Both the position numbers and the translations under genes were made by a program. From NCBI GenBank assembly GCA_034687125.1, contig JAQGBZ010000319.1:1-64000 (forward strand): a DNA stretch of 64,000 bases. Direction: 5' to 3'. The notes under the pieces are model-generated. The model made no database searches. It was not told the DNA's origin and saw only the letters and a program-made list of their open reading frames with translations. This DNA comes from Neelides folsomi (taxonomy: Eukaryota > Arthropoda > Collembola > Neelipleona > Neelidae). Positions 27,029-39,400 of this stretch are shown here, in pieces. Every line of letters starts with the position of its first letter. The first letter of the stretch is position 1.

Positions 27029-27070
27029 TTTTATCTATAATTCAATTTATTAATTTATTAACAATGTTAT

Positions 27071-27152
27071 ATACAGGATGGGACATAAGTTACATACTTT
27101 CTTTTTTAAATAAACAATCGTATAAAAAAGCGACTTATGGCCCAACCTTTAC
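27071..27152. mobile_element. Mariner-like miniature element
   Basis: The left end CAGGATGGGACATAAGTTAC and right end (read inward) AGGTTGGGCCATAAGTCGC match each other at 14 of 18 core positions and resemble mariner terminal repeats (family form ACAGGTTGGCTGATAAGT). TA lies on both sides, fitting TA target duplication. Only about 36 bases separate the arms, so it is an internally deleted, non-autonomous copy. It contains an AATAAA. Confidence 0.55.
27109..27114 (+). promoter_or_regulatory. Candidate poly(A) signal of the Myb/SANT gene
   Basis: AATAAA 81 bases after the Myb/SANT stop codon, inside the mariner-like miniature element. It is the nearest canonical signal that I see, but use is unproven. 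Confidence 0.4.
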
Positions 27153-27212
27153 CTTACAATAATTAAATTAGTTTGTTATCAAGTTTAAAAACATTGTAAT
27201 CTAAATACTCAG

Positions 27213-27399
27213 ATGTAACAATGGTCAATTTACAAACGATGAGCCTGAGCCTCCTGCATGGGATGATCTATCTTCAGATGGACAGAATTTGATCATAGAC
27301 ACTGCTGATCATACTTCTGTAACACAAGAAATTGATGGGAGCTTTGAACTTAACGGGGATGAGGAGAGTCATGATACAGGAAATGGAGAAACATTTTAG
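27213..27399 (+). CDS. Orphan open terminal exon, gene unknown
   Basis: After an acceptor-like ATACTCAG the frame runs open for 61 codons to TAG (reads CNNGQFTNDEPEPPAWDDL and onward, acidic, then GNGETF-stop). Base composition and codon use look more coding than the flanks. It needs two bases from an upstream exon, and no Myb/SANT exon ends in that phase at the junctions I model. It may be an alternative last exon of the Myb/SANT gene or of an unseen gene, or chance. No family recognised. Confidence 0.3.
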
Positions 27400-27912
27400 A
27401 TTGTATTCACTTTGCTCAAATGCCAAATAATGAAATAGTTATTACTTTCAAATATTATAAGTACCACATTACCTTGTATTGTATACTATAAAGATTCCTA
27501 ATAGACTACGATTAATGTTTTCCTTCGTGATGATAATGTGTTGTTAACTTTATTTTGTGTTAGGAATTAGACCTCATTCAGTGCAAATACTTATTTATTT
27601 TCTATTTGATTGACGATTAATGATTATTAATATACAAATCTTATTAGTACAAAAAATACAGTTCAGTTTTGTTTTTAAGATTTAAATAAGTTTCAGTAAT
27701 AAAATGAATTATGTAAAAGTAATTAAAGTTCATAAATTGTAAAAAAAAGTAAAGAGAAAATTTTTATAATAAAGAATATTTTAATACAATTGGTAACTTT
27801 TTTAATAAGATGAGTTTGGTTGCTCTAAAATTCCCACCATTTTTCTCATTATTAAAAAATGCCGTTCAACCAATTAGTCTTGATTTTGTAACTTAATTGA
27901 TGTAAGAATAAG
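27400..27912. other. Convergent spacer before MCRS1 3' end
   Basis: AT-rich; must hold the MCRS1 3' UTR (minus). Nothing else recognised. Confidence 0.5.
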
Positions 27913-29882
27913 TTAGAGTGCTTGATTTTGTAATGGATCAGATTCCGCCAACCTTCGGGTTTCTTCGACCAATTTGTGATTGACTAGAAAAACAAAAGCG
28001 AGGCTTCCAAATTCAATCACGGCTTGATCTCTCAAGGTGGCTGATTTTTCAGGAAGGACTGTTTTTCCTTGAACATAAAACGGATGTTTCCCCTCATTGG
28101 AAATGAGAAAAACTCCAGCTGGAATGAGTCGAATTTTAGCTTGGAGTCGACTAACTCCGAAAGTAGATCCTTCGAGACTCAAATCAGCGTCCACTTTCCA
28201 TCCTTTTCCATTCCTTCCTACAGTGATTTCCCGTGACCTCATGAGATATCTCACAGCCTTCCCGCGAATAACGGCAAAAGTCCCTTCGTCGAAATCGGTG
28301 TGAGGGATTTCAAGAACTAGGGAGGACATGGCACTCCAAAGTTCAATTTCCTCTTCAACTCTGCGAATCCTGGCTCGGTTCCGTCGACAAGCGGCCAAGA
28401 TTTCTAGTCGTCTTCCTTCTTCCATTTCTACAAGATCTTCATCAACGACACTGTCTTCAAAATCCGAGAAGTTTTGTACAATGTAGTAGTCCGACACTAA
28501 TCAAAAACAATAATAACTTATTAATACCCTGCATTTAACGCGCTTGTAATATAAAAAGTAAAAACGATAATTTATTAATTTAAACCTTTTTGGTCGCAAA
28601 GTAAATGGAGATCACGTAGTTCATGCCAATATCTACTCAATATTCTTGGATTTCTTCCTTTCAAAAATACATCGATATGTTCAAGCAATAAGAATTCAAA
28701 TTCTTCTTCAAGAATTTCAGGAAGCGTTTTCTGTAATGTAAAAAAAGTCGGTATTGATATACTTATAATAAATACAATTAGTGTTTAGTGCGATATTAAT
28801 TAAACATAAGTATATGAATTATAATTATAATATTTAATTGGACTAACACTAGGAATTTGTTTCAAGAATTCAATTTCTTGGGCATTTGGCAAGGCATTTG
28901 CATAGATCTTCCTCCTAAGACGTGGATGAAGACGTTTGATGGCCAATTGGGAGACTTTAGCAGTTGGTTGATCATAAAGAAGTTTCCTCCATCTTGCTTG
29001 AATTTGCCCTACTGAATATTTTCCAGAAAATCTCACTGACTTTGCAATGATTTCAAGATCATTAACTTGTCGAACATTCACAATGAGTCGCAAATCGTCC
29101 AAAGGTCTCCAAACCCCCTTTTCAGCCAATGGAGGTTTTGTGACATCAATCACCTCTTCTTCTTCTTCTTCCTCTTCGTAATCATCATCTTCAACAGATT
29201 GGATTGATGAAACGCTTCCACTCGCATGTGCCTTCACTTTCTTTTCATGGCTTGTTTTTAATTTCTTTGTAGGTCGGTTCTTTTTAATATATCGACGCTT
29301 CCCAGTTAATGGGTCAATGTTGACATGTTTCATCTTACGAGCTTTCATTTTGGCATGTTCTTTAGCCTTCTTTCGGATCCACTAAAATTATAAATGTCCT
29401 TATTTTCATTCCTTATCAATTAACGATAACGAAATTAATTAAAATTATTTTCTAAAAATCCTTACAGTAGCTGCTGGCTTCCCACCCCAAGAACGCTTGA
29501 ATTGAATAGCAGTATCTTCTTTCTTTTTCTTCGGAGGTGGACCGGAAGGTCCTGGTGGTGGGCTGGCGATCGCTGATGGACTTTTATGACCAGGGGAAAC
29601 CATGTAAGTTGGAGCTCCCGAACTTGAAACTCTTGTTCTTCGAATGAGAAGCGTTGATGCTGGAGGAGGAGGAAGAAATTCATCCTTTTCTTTCTCATCT
29701 GTTCCTCCGATTGGTGGTCCAAGGTAAGTTGTTGGCTCAGGACATTCAGGAGTTGTTATCTCGGGCTTCTCGGGTTGTGTATCCGCTGGTTGTTGATCGA
29801 GTTCACTAACATTTATATCTTCTGGAACAAGGAGAGATGGGGATTTCTCCTTTTCACATCGTTTTAGCTCCTCTTCACTCAT
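27913..29882 (-). CDS. MCRS1: Microspherule protein 1 (MCRS1), FHA-domain protein
   Basis: Nuclear subunit of the NSL histone-acetyltransferase and INO80 complexes, also linked to mTORC1 signalling. Four coding exons on the minus strand: 29466-29882, 28848-29381, 28586-28730, 27913-28496; 559 residues (human 462). The N-terminal part is Pro/Glu-rich with PPPGPSGPPPKKKKED and SWGGKPAAT. The MCRS_N domain is seen as GVWRPLDDLRLIVNVRQVND, QIQARWRKLLYD and the ARRYWHEL-like SRYWHELRDL. The C-terminal FHA domain begins near RYLMRSREITVGRNGKGWKV and continues VDADLSLEGSTFGVSRLQAK and ISNEGKHPFYVQGK; the residues of the phosphopeptide loop (R, S in SRLQ, N) are present. The start at 29882 is the first ATG after an acceptor; a non-coding 5' exon with donor at 30010 has no ATG. 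Divergent from the zinc-finger gene. Confidence 0.95.
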
Positions 29883-30746
29883 TTTAGATTTTCGACCCCC
29901 CAGTAGTCTATAATATAAAAATATAATTACCCTTAAAATATATAAATGAAGAAATAACATCATTACTTTACAAATTGATCTCAACATTCTCAACTGGTGA
30001 ATTCAATTACCTTTTCAAAATGCAACAAGACGAGTTGAAGCTATGATGTCGTGTGTCGGTCAGACTATTGATATTAACAGGGTTACAACTGAATTAAGAG
30101 GAAGACGCTGACTGACGGTTCAAAATTTCGGAAGAAGTTGATGAAATGATGAAATGAATGAAGAAAATGAGTAAAATGAAATACAAACATTCTAAATTGC
30201 GCTTCAGTAGCTTCTTCTATCCTGCAGCTTGAGTTTGAGAATTCAACCTCTTTTTCTATCCTCTTTTTCCTGTGCATTGTTAGTTTAATTGAAATCAAAC
30301 AATTATAACATAATTAGACTGAGGATCTCTGATGTTTATTTCTAGATTCACTATATTGAGTGTTTAATAATTAATTATCTAATCCATATTGTTCATTCGA
30401 CTAGTGTTTAAGCATTATTTTAAAATGGAGAAATTATAAGTTTATTGTTTTGTTTTATAGTGAATAATGAAACAAGTATTTAAAATCTATCAAAGACTTT
30501 TATATTATTGTCTTTAATCATGAATTTGAATTATTATACTTTAAAATGACATTTATCTTTAAAATATACGTAATTTAACTGGATAAAGATGAATCCTCAT
30601 CAGGAATAAAATTTCAAGCAAATCTTCCATAACGGCCATTTAAAGCAATAATCGTAAGCGCAAGATTTCATATTAAATTACCTATTTATGCACTAGGAAT
30701 TATAACATCATATTATTATTATTATAACAAAAAAATTTAATTACAG
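29883..30746. promoter_or_regulatory. Divergent promoter MCRS1 / zinc-finger gene
   Basis: 0.86 kb holds both transcription starts. On the minus side a 5' UTR exon ends at 30011 (AAAAG|GTAATTG) and joins 29911 or nearby. On the plus side the zinc-finger ATG sits immediately after TTACAG (30746), so its 5' UTR is also spliced. No clear TATA box could be assigned in this AT-rich sequence. Confidence 0.5.
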
Positions 30747-32888
30747 ATGGAGAAAATGGAATTAGAAGTTGAGCCATCGTGTCCAATATGTGGCCTTCGA
30801 GACATGGAATCCCTTTCCGACCATTTACAAACACACTCGAAGAAAAGCCTCATCGACTCTATTATGAATCTTCAGAGTTCGAGTTCATCAGTGATCATTA
30901 AACCCGATGTGAATTTCAGTTCACAATGTGTTGAAGAGATTCAACTCTATGATACTGCAGATGTCGAAGGAGAAGAAACGGATCCACTTTCTGAACCTTT
31001 TACAATTAGTAGACCTCCTCTTCCCACATCAGTCATTCCACTAAATTCAATAATGAAATATATGGAACAAGTAAAAAAAATTCCCAAGTTGGCTTATTTT
31101 TTTAGTAATGACTGATACGGAGTGAAAAAAACTAATATTTTTTACTAATCCAATATTATAAATTTAATTTTTATTTTAGCCTGGAACTTCAAATGATGGA
31201 TGGGGAGAGTCGGCAGCAGCCGAGTTGATGACCGATGAAGAACTTCCACCACAAGGCGAAATCAGCGAATATGAAGAAAGTAACAGTTGTGACATTTATG
31301 ACGGAACGCCCGCTTTTCCTTGTTACGAATGCCTGACTCCATTTTCATCTCTCATTTCCCTACTTAATCATCGGCAAGATGCTCACCGAGAAACAAAACC
31401 AATTCCGGCTTCAACAGTCACTGCCCCAAGTAAGACACCTTTTTCAAATGGATCATATTTAGACATTAAGAAAATTTACCTAACCTGACATATGAATTGC
31501 CTGAATTTATAAGAATGCGCAATTTCCTTTAGCGGGTGAAAATCAAGAAATTGAATGGGAAGAAGAAGGAACTTGTAAAAAACAATTCATTTGCATTTAC
31601 TGTTCATTTGTGACTTTAAGCAAACTTGATCTCAAATCTCATTCAACACTTGAACATCCAAACGAACCAGAACAACCAAAAGAATTTGTCTGCCCAACTT
31701 GTGGAAAGGAATTTCCAGCTCGTGTAAACTTGAGGAAGCATTTCATGGTTCATAAGTAAGTGTATTCAGATTTTATTATGAATTTTATTTAATTAATCGT
31801 TAATATTTGCTTAGTGAAAAGCGTCACATTTGTCAAACTTGTAAGAAAGCTTTTCCTACTCGATTCAAATTGAAAGAACATTCAAGAGTTCATACCGGTG
31901 TGACTCCTTACGTTTGCAATGTTTGCAATAAATCCTACCGGACACAATCTGTCCTCTCTTACCATATCAAAAGTGTTCATACGAAAAGTTCGGAGCCTCC
32001 AACCAAAAAGAGTCGTCAGTTTTATTGCCGACTTTGTCACGGGGCTTTTACTACCAGAACAGCCCTTGAGTCTCACATGGAACTTCATTCTAGAAAACCA
32101 AAGAAGTGTGTTTATTGCACTGAAGCCTTCGTCAGATCTTCAGCCCTTCTTCGCCACATTCGAGCTGTTCACGATCCAACCTATGAGTCTTTGGCTGGAA
32201 AAGATTGTCACATTTGTGGGAAAACGCTCCATCCAAATTCCTTCAAAGCCCATTTGAGAGTTCACATAGACGAGAAACCTTTTAAATGCCCAGTTTGTAA
32301 CAAGTTTTTTCGAACTGCTGCCAATCTCTCGATTCACTCTTGGACGCATACGAATGAAGAAAGGCCTTTTAAATGCAAATACTGCACAAAATCTTACATC
32401 TTTAAAAAGGATCTAGAAGTAATTATCATAAATCCTAATTGTGAATGCTTTAACTTTAGTTTATACCGGAACTTTATACCGGAACTGTATTCTAATTCGT
32501 CTTATATTTACAGAATCACTCTTTATCTCATAAGAGGAAAACAATGCACTACGTGTGCAATGAATGCGGTGTAAAATTCACTTACAAAGTAAGTATAAAG
32601 CGGTTATTTAAATACCAAAGATTTAATAACCATCAACTTTTTATTATTTAAATGAAGGTCAACTTGAAAAGACACATGGAGGAACATTATGGTGAAAAAC
32701 GTTTCGCATGTCTCATTTGTGGCAAAGCCTTCCATCGAAACTACTATTTAATTGAACATCAAAGAATCCACACTGGAGTGAAGCCCTTCACATGTACGAT
32801 ATGCGGGAAAGCTTCGACAACAAAGTCAAATCATAGAACTCATTTGAAAATTCACGATTCAAGAGACCCTGGATCACTGGAGGGGTAA
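30747..32888 (+). CDS. C2H2 zinc-finger protein, 14 fingers
   Basis: Putative DNA-binding regulator; nuclear. Six exons: 30747-31070, 31180-31429, 31533-31755, 31815-32418, 32514-32588, 32658-32888; phases close to 568 residues. One isolated finger (CPICGLRDMESLSDHLQTH) lies at the N-terminus, then an acidic, Ser-rich linker. From residue about 150 come 13 more fingers, including CYECLTPF, CIYCSFVT, CPTCGKEF, CQTCKKAF, CNVCNKSY, CRLCHGAF, CVYCTEAF, CHICGKTL, CPVCNKFF, CKYCTKSY, CNECGVKF, CLICGKAF and CTICGKAS. Krueppel-type linkers (HTGVTPY, HIDEKPF, HTGVKPF) are present between several. Two fingers span introns, which supports the exon model. No ZAD, BTB or KRAB domain is visible, so no ortholog is proposed. 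Confidence 0.93.
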
Positions 32889-33967
32889 AAAATTATGGTG
32901 ATTAAAATCAACGAAATATTTTAGGATAAATTGGGAATTTTGATGAAGTGTATGTAAGAAAGTACTTATTATGTCTTATAATTTTTATACAATTTGTATT
33001 CGCAAAACCAAAAATGTAGATTTTAGGTACACATTTTGTCCTTCTAAATATATTAAATTAGACTAGTTATAGTATTTAGCAAACTAATTATGTTAGCTTT
33101 ATAATACAAGATACAATCTGATATAATGAATGCAATATTTAATTAATTTTATAACTTTTATCTTAACTTTACCCTCATGATGTAAATATATTCTTAATGG
33201 ATTTTTTACACTATTTTTGGATTTATATGTTTGTTGAAATGTTTTATATTATAATATAGGCAGTCGTTAAGTGTTGTGTTTCATAATATTTATTCAAGGT
33301 GTTTTGTTATTACATATTTATGTAATTGTAATTATAGTCCTTTATGATGCTTACATGATTAGTCGAAGCATGATGAAAATGATAAAGAGATGTCAATAAA
33401 TTCGATTAAAAGAAAAACAATGCCCAGTTTCAAGCTAAAGATATTGAATATGAAATTGTTTTTAATAAATGAATGTTTTCCCTAATTAATCCAATTTCAT
33501 AATTGTAAATTATGCATCATGCTTATTTGCATAATCTGAAATCTGATTCATTCATACTTTCAGCAGGGATAATGAAACAACTTTGGTCCCATCTCACTAT
33601 ACTGAGGAATGAAAACCGGTGAAAGTCCAAATCGAATCATGGCTAAAAAAGTTTATAAATATTTGTTGAATTTGTAAAATGTTTACATTCATTAGCTTAA
33701 TGTTTATTTAAAGTGCTTTAAAATTCAATTTATGAATTAGCATTAATAAGTTGGTTCATCATTGATTCTTATGTAATTAATGAGTAAAATTGAATTTCTA
33801 TAAAAAGGATATTTAATGTAGACTTTAAATTCAAAGGTGTGTAAATTATAAATGGTTTTTATTTCTTTTTTTGAAATTAATCCTTTCCATTTAAATTGAT
33901 ATTATTAATTTCATTATTTACAGATAACTGAGTGCATCGGCGGTTGGTTTACTAAATCAAATTATAA
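32889..33967. other. Intergenic zinc-finger / PDSS1
   Basis: About 1.1 kb of AT-rich DNA between two plus-strand genes. TTTACAG at 33917-33923 could be an acceptor for the PDSS1 5' UTR. No gene seen. Confidence 0.5.
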
Positions 33968-35676
33968 ATGGCCTCACCACTTTTAAAAACCTGTACCTTG
34001 TCGCGATTAGAAAAACTTTGGAATCACCGTTCTACTTATTTTTCTTTTAGACTGGCATGCAATATCAAGGTAAATAAATAAATTTACTTTTTTATATAAA
34101 TTCAATTAATTTGGCAAACAATATAAAATGATACAGAAATAAAAAATCTTTACCTTATCGAATTAACATTAAGTGTGGAAATTCAATGTTTTTTTATTGA
34201 ATAATAGAGGAAAAGAAGTTCATTTGGCGGATTTCCTGAAGCAATTCACAAGTATAAACCAAATCAACAAACTCGTCAAAATTTAGAAATTACAACCGCT
34301 AATCCCTCAATTGTCAATAATATTCCCCCGATTTCGCTTCCTGATCCGCATAAATTGGTTGAAAACGACCTTCGAGACATCTTTAAAAACATTAACGGGG
34401 TATTAGATAATTTCAAAAGCTAATATTTCCACTTAAAATTAACTCGATCATTTTGATTTTATGCCTTTATTATTGAATTATAACAAATAATTTTACTTTA
34501 TAGGATCTGAAAAGCAATGATTCAGAATTATCGGCCATAGCTATTTATTACTTTGACGGTCAAGGTAAATCTCTTCGACCGCTAATGGCGCTAATTATGG
34601 CAAGGGCTATCAACGCTCATTTACACGGGAATGACAGGTTTGATAGTAAATCTAAATTTGATTTAAAATTATCCGATTTATTGGATTTTAGAATTGGTTT
34701 TTTTATAACAATTAAATATTATTCTGTAGTTTTATATTGCAAAGTCAAAAAAGTCTTGCATTGGTATCAGAAATGATCCATACTGCAACACTAGTCCATG
34801 ATGATGTGATTGATACTTCTGACATGCGAAGAGGAAAACCAAGCATCAATGCTTCCTTTGGCCAGAAGAAAGCAATTCTTGGAGGAGACTTTGTTTTGGC
34901 CAAAGCTGGGGGAATGGTTGCAAAATTAGAAAATGACGAAGTTACCGAAATATTAGCCCAAGTCTTAGAAGATCTCGTTCAAGGAGAATTTATGCAAATG
35001 GGAGCTAACGAAAAGAGCTCTGACCCTTTCACGCATTACATTGACAAAACCTTTAACAAAACTGCTTCGCTAATGGCTCATACATGCAGAGGAGTCGCCG
35101 TTTTGGGAGGAGCAGATGAAAGTCTGAAAGAAATTGCATTTTTATATGGAAAACACGTTGGAGTGGCTTTCCAACTCATCGATGACCTCTTGGATTTTGT
35201 TTCTTCGACCCAAACAATGGGGAAACCTTCTGTAGCTGACCTTCAACTCGGTCTTGCTACAGCTCCCGTCCTCTTTGCTGCGAATAAAGTAAATTTATTT
35301 TTGTAATGTTATTGTACCTATGTATTAATTGGGTTTCAAGAATTGTTTAATTAATTTGAATGAAAATATTTCTTTAGCATTCTGAACTTCATTCATTAAT
35401 TGAACGCCGATTCTCGAAACCTGGGGACATCGAAAAAGCATTAGATTACGTCCACGACTCAGATGGCTTAGAGCAAACGAAATTTCTGGCTCAAAAGTAT
35501 TGTATGGAAGCTGTTCGATATGCGAATTCTATGCGCGAATCAATATACCAGAAAGGACTAATAGCCATAACTGAAAAGGTGAGGATTCTTGAAAATACTT
35601 AATTAGATTTATTTGTTGACGATGAAATATGATATTAAATGCATTTATATTTCAGGTGCTAAATCGTTCAAAGTAA
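33968..35676 (+). CDS. PDSS1: Decaprenyl/polyprenyl diphosphate synthase subunit 1
   Basis: Trans-prenyltransferase that makes the isoprenoid side chain of ubiquinone in mitochondria, normally with PDSS2. Six exons: 33968-34069, 34208-34399, 34504-34637, 34745-35288, 35378-35578, 35656-35676; 397 residues (human 415). The N-terminus is basic and Ser/Thr-rich, as expected for a mitochondrial presequence. Motifs: YYFDGQGKSLRPLMALIMAR, first aspartate-rich site in LVHDDVIDTSDMRRGK, LEDLVQGEFMQMG, KTASLMAHTC, and the second aspartate-rich site in FQLIDDLLDFVSS. Both Mg-diphosphate sites are intact, so activity is expected. The last exon carries only six codons and the stop. Confidence 0.96.
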
Positions 35677-36466
35677 TTGTGTTCATGAGGATTAAGAGTT
35701 AAAGAATCGCAGTGGATCGCAAGTTAAATGGTAAAAAATCTAAATGGTTCTTACTGTGTCATTTCCAAAATAATAGGGAATCCCCGACACTCAAAAAATC
35801 TAAAATATTTTTAAAAGTGATATTGTCAATTTCGTAGTCCAATTAAATAAATTGGTAGATCCAATAATAATTTTAAATCTTAGGAAATACAATCCCTTTT
35901 AATTATTTTGTGAGATTAAATATTTGTTCATTGCCATTTGTACTCCGACTGTATTTCAATGCAAGTTAGAGGCATCTTTAAATTGTAAATTCATTTATAA
36001 ATTATAATTATTTACAACAAAATGTTATTTGTCACAATCAATTCTTTAAATTGGTTTATGTACACAATCATAAAATTGAATAATTGTTTTTTGTCAGGTA
36101 ATTATTTAACAGCTCAAGTATAACTTATACTTATTCTAGTCAACCGGCATAAAAACATAAAATCAAATTGTTGCATTTGATAAGAAACACATAAATATTT
36201 GTATTATTGATTTGATTGATTATTAAAATTGATATAAAGAATGTATATAATCGTATGTTATATAAAGCAAAAAGTAATTAAAAATGAATCGAGAATTTTT
36301 GAAATTGCTTAAACGTGAAATCAAGTCGTCCTAAATGTTTATTCGGCCATATCTTAACTAATATTTACATTGATAGTTTTTGTCTAAGCTAGGTAAGTTT
36401 GGCATTTATCACTGATATGTTATTGTAGTCTTAATCAAAAAGACTAAATTATAAGCCAACAACATT
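35677..36466. other. Convergent spacer PDSS1 / pseudo-protease gene
   Basis: AT-rich, no gene seen. AATAAA at 35846-35851, 170 bases after the PDSS1 stop, is a possible poly(A) signal for PDSS1. Confidence 0.45.
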
Positions 36467-39400
36467 TTATTGGCTCCTTCGGCCATTAGGAGAATTTTCA
36501 TTGCTCGAACTTTCTTCGTCCCCATCTTCAGAATCCATATCTCCGAAATTCACCGAAAACCAAATGCTCGTTGGAATATTTTGGCATCCTATTCAATTAC
36601 ATAATATAAGATTAAAACATGATATAATAATTGCAATACAAGAATATGACTATAATTAAAATATATTAGGATTATTTAATATCTGTATGTGTAAAGATAT
36701 TTATTGTTAATTTCGGCATTACCTTGATATAGAGATCTCAACTCTCGGTTAGTCAATGGAGGATTTAAATCGCAAGGTGCTCCAATAACACTCAATTTCA
36801 TCAAGTTCCCAAATGTTGAATCAAACATTGTAGGATTAGAATTTTTCATTCTTAAGCTAGAAGCCTAAAATCATAGATTAATTAATATATTTAGTAATTA
36901 TATGTATGGTACATATAATAATTATAAAAATGAAAATCCTCACTTGTTGAATGTGTTTAAGACAAGAAACGGAATGGGAATGATTTTTCCAAATGTCCGT
37001 TATTTCTCCGTTCACAGTCACTTGGTTGGGAAGGCCAGGTGTGAAAGTAATGATATTCTGATGTTCGCTCGATTGCTTGATATTTGTGACTAATATTTCT
37101 GAATTGCTCTGATCAATGACCAGGACAATCCTTTTGGCCTCACACCTGGCAATGTCATTAAGGAATTCTTTCGTAGTGTACACCTCCGAGTCATCGGCCT
37201 ATAAATTCACAAAGTTAAATTATAACTTTCACTTTAACTCTCCTATTAAGAATATCGAGATATTACAGATAGGTATAAATGAATCTCCAGATAAATGTAA
37301 AATTACAATTCCGTTCTCGTTCACATCCCAAAGAAGGAAATCCCCGTCAATGGTCGTCGGATTATTGAGGTAAATGAAAAGAGAATCGGCACAATGACGA
37401 GTTTCGCAAATTGTTCTCAAATGCCCTCTTATCCCGGTTTTCATTGCTGAAGAAAAGAGATGCGGGGTTGAAAGGTGCTCTCTCGGGAACCCTTTGTTCC
37501 CGCTGTTAGGCCCATTGGCATAAAACATCTTAATGTTTTCTCCCAAGACTCCAATTTTCTTCAACATTTCTTCCATTTTAAAGATGTTATTGAGGGAGAC
37601 AAGACCGGAATGAAGGCGGTTCCAACCCCCGCCGATCAAAATGGCCTCGTCGCATGACTGGAACAACTTACATCGTGTTCCGACCGTGTAGCTTGTGTCG
37701 CATCTAAACAATTTCATTTCATTAAACTTGGGTTGGAAATTGAGGTCGAGAAGAAGATGTGCCAAAATTACCTTTTCGTATTGCTGTGTGATGGATCGCA
37801 AAGGACCTTGGTCGTATCTTCGAGCTTTCTCATTTGTGGACATGGAGCAAAGCCGTTGGCGGAAACGCATTCGAGTAAATTGGAATGAGTTTCATCTTGA
37901 GTGGAAATGGGCGAATGGTTACTCGTCGCCAAATGGACTGAAGGGAGGAAATCTATGTGACATCTTCGAGGTTGAATGCCGCCGGTGAATCTTTCTAACA
38001 GATTTGGGCATCTTGGTTTTCTCCCAACGCTTATACATGTTCCATCTACACAATTTACAAATAAAATCCATACATTACAATTTAATTAAAAAATATCATC
38101 CATTCTGTATTAAATCTTCATATAAATACATAAATCTTAAAGAATAACTAAAAGTCCACTAATATTGTAATTAACTAAACTGAAATTAACTAATTTATCA
38201 AGAATCGTACGCAGTAGAAAATACGTCTAAGTTGAAAAGAAGCATTGTAAATTGTAATATATTTGTTGATTATTGATTGCCATTTTCCTGAACAATTCTA
38301 GTTATCCCCTCAATAAAAAATTTCCCTTGTTAATTCTGTCCTTGTTTACTAAAGGTAGTGAGTCTTGTCCTTTAGCTGCCTGAAGCATTGGTGAACCATG
38401 GGTTTAAGTCTGTTGAGTGTGAATGTGAGTTCCAAATGTGCATTTCCTCGGAATCTGTGAGTCTGTGAGGGAGTGATTTTTGAGGGTCATATAAGGAATA
38501 CAAAGAATCGGTCTTAATCTCTGGTGGTCGGTCCTTTAGTACAAATGAGAGTTTGATTAGTCGGTGGGAGTCTGGGTAGTTGAAACTAATCCTCGTAACG
38601 TGAGACGAGAGGAAATTAATTGTGTATGAGAGGAGGACATGGAAAAGATCTTAGTGTGGGCATCCTCTCACTCCTTAGTTGATTCATCAAGGAAGGGGGA
38701 GGGTCAGAAGGTAGGGAAATGAAAGAGAGCATTATCGGCCCAGAAGCGGCTCCGCTTTGAAGTCGGCATCTTCAAACCCAACCTGGCTCGTGGCACCTTT
38801 ATCCTCACAAACGCCGCTTCGCCGACAAAAAACCTTTCCCACGAAGTTTCCACTTGCCTTTATTATTATTATCATATATTTCTTACATATCCTATTCCCG
38901 TCTTGCCCTCACCCGTTCTTCTCCTCCCTGACTTTTCTCTCGGCAAACAATTACATGGTCCTTTTATTACGGTTCATTTAACTCACATTACTTCAAGTCT
39001 GTAATAAAACCGGTGGGACACTCTTCTAATCATTGCCAAAGAATTACTACTACTTATTATATATCTTGTGAAATTTCCTTCATATGGCCGAAAATACTAT
39101 TCTCGGAGTGTAATCCCATTGGAGTGGAGTGTGAGGTGCACATCTGGCATTTACTACAAATTTTATGATCTCCCACTATTTGGTTCACTTGTTTATTGAA
39201 ACCCGATGGTAAATTTAAGCCGCCACCACATTAGCTTTCTTATTATTATATCAGCTTACGATACACTCACTCACAATCAGTCCTTTAATTTTGGTTAAAA
39301 AATGTCAAAAACTTTTAAGGTTTTATATTATATACAAGTGTCTCTGATTCTACGATTCTGTTAGATTATGCCATTCATCTTTAACATATTGAAATAGAGT

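Noticed and set aside
37475-37988. Plus-strand and alternative minus frames over the pseudo-protease exons
   Set aside because: The true minus frame changes at the 37772 splice donor; the long unspliced frame to 37870 uses intron sequence and loses the Cys pattern.
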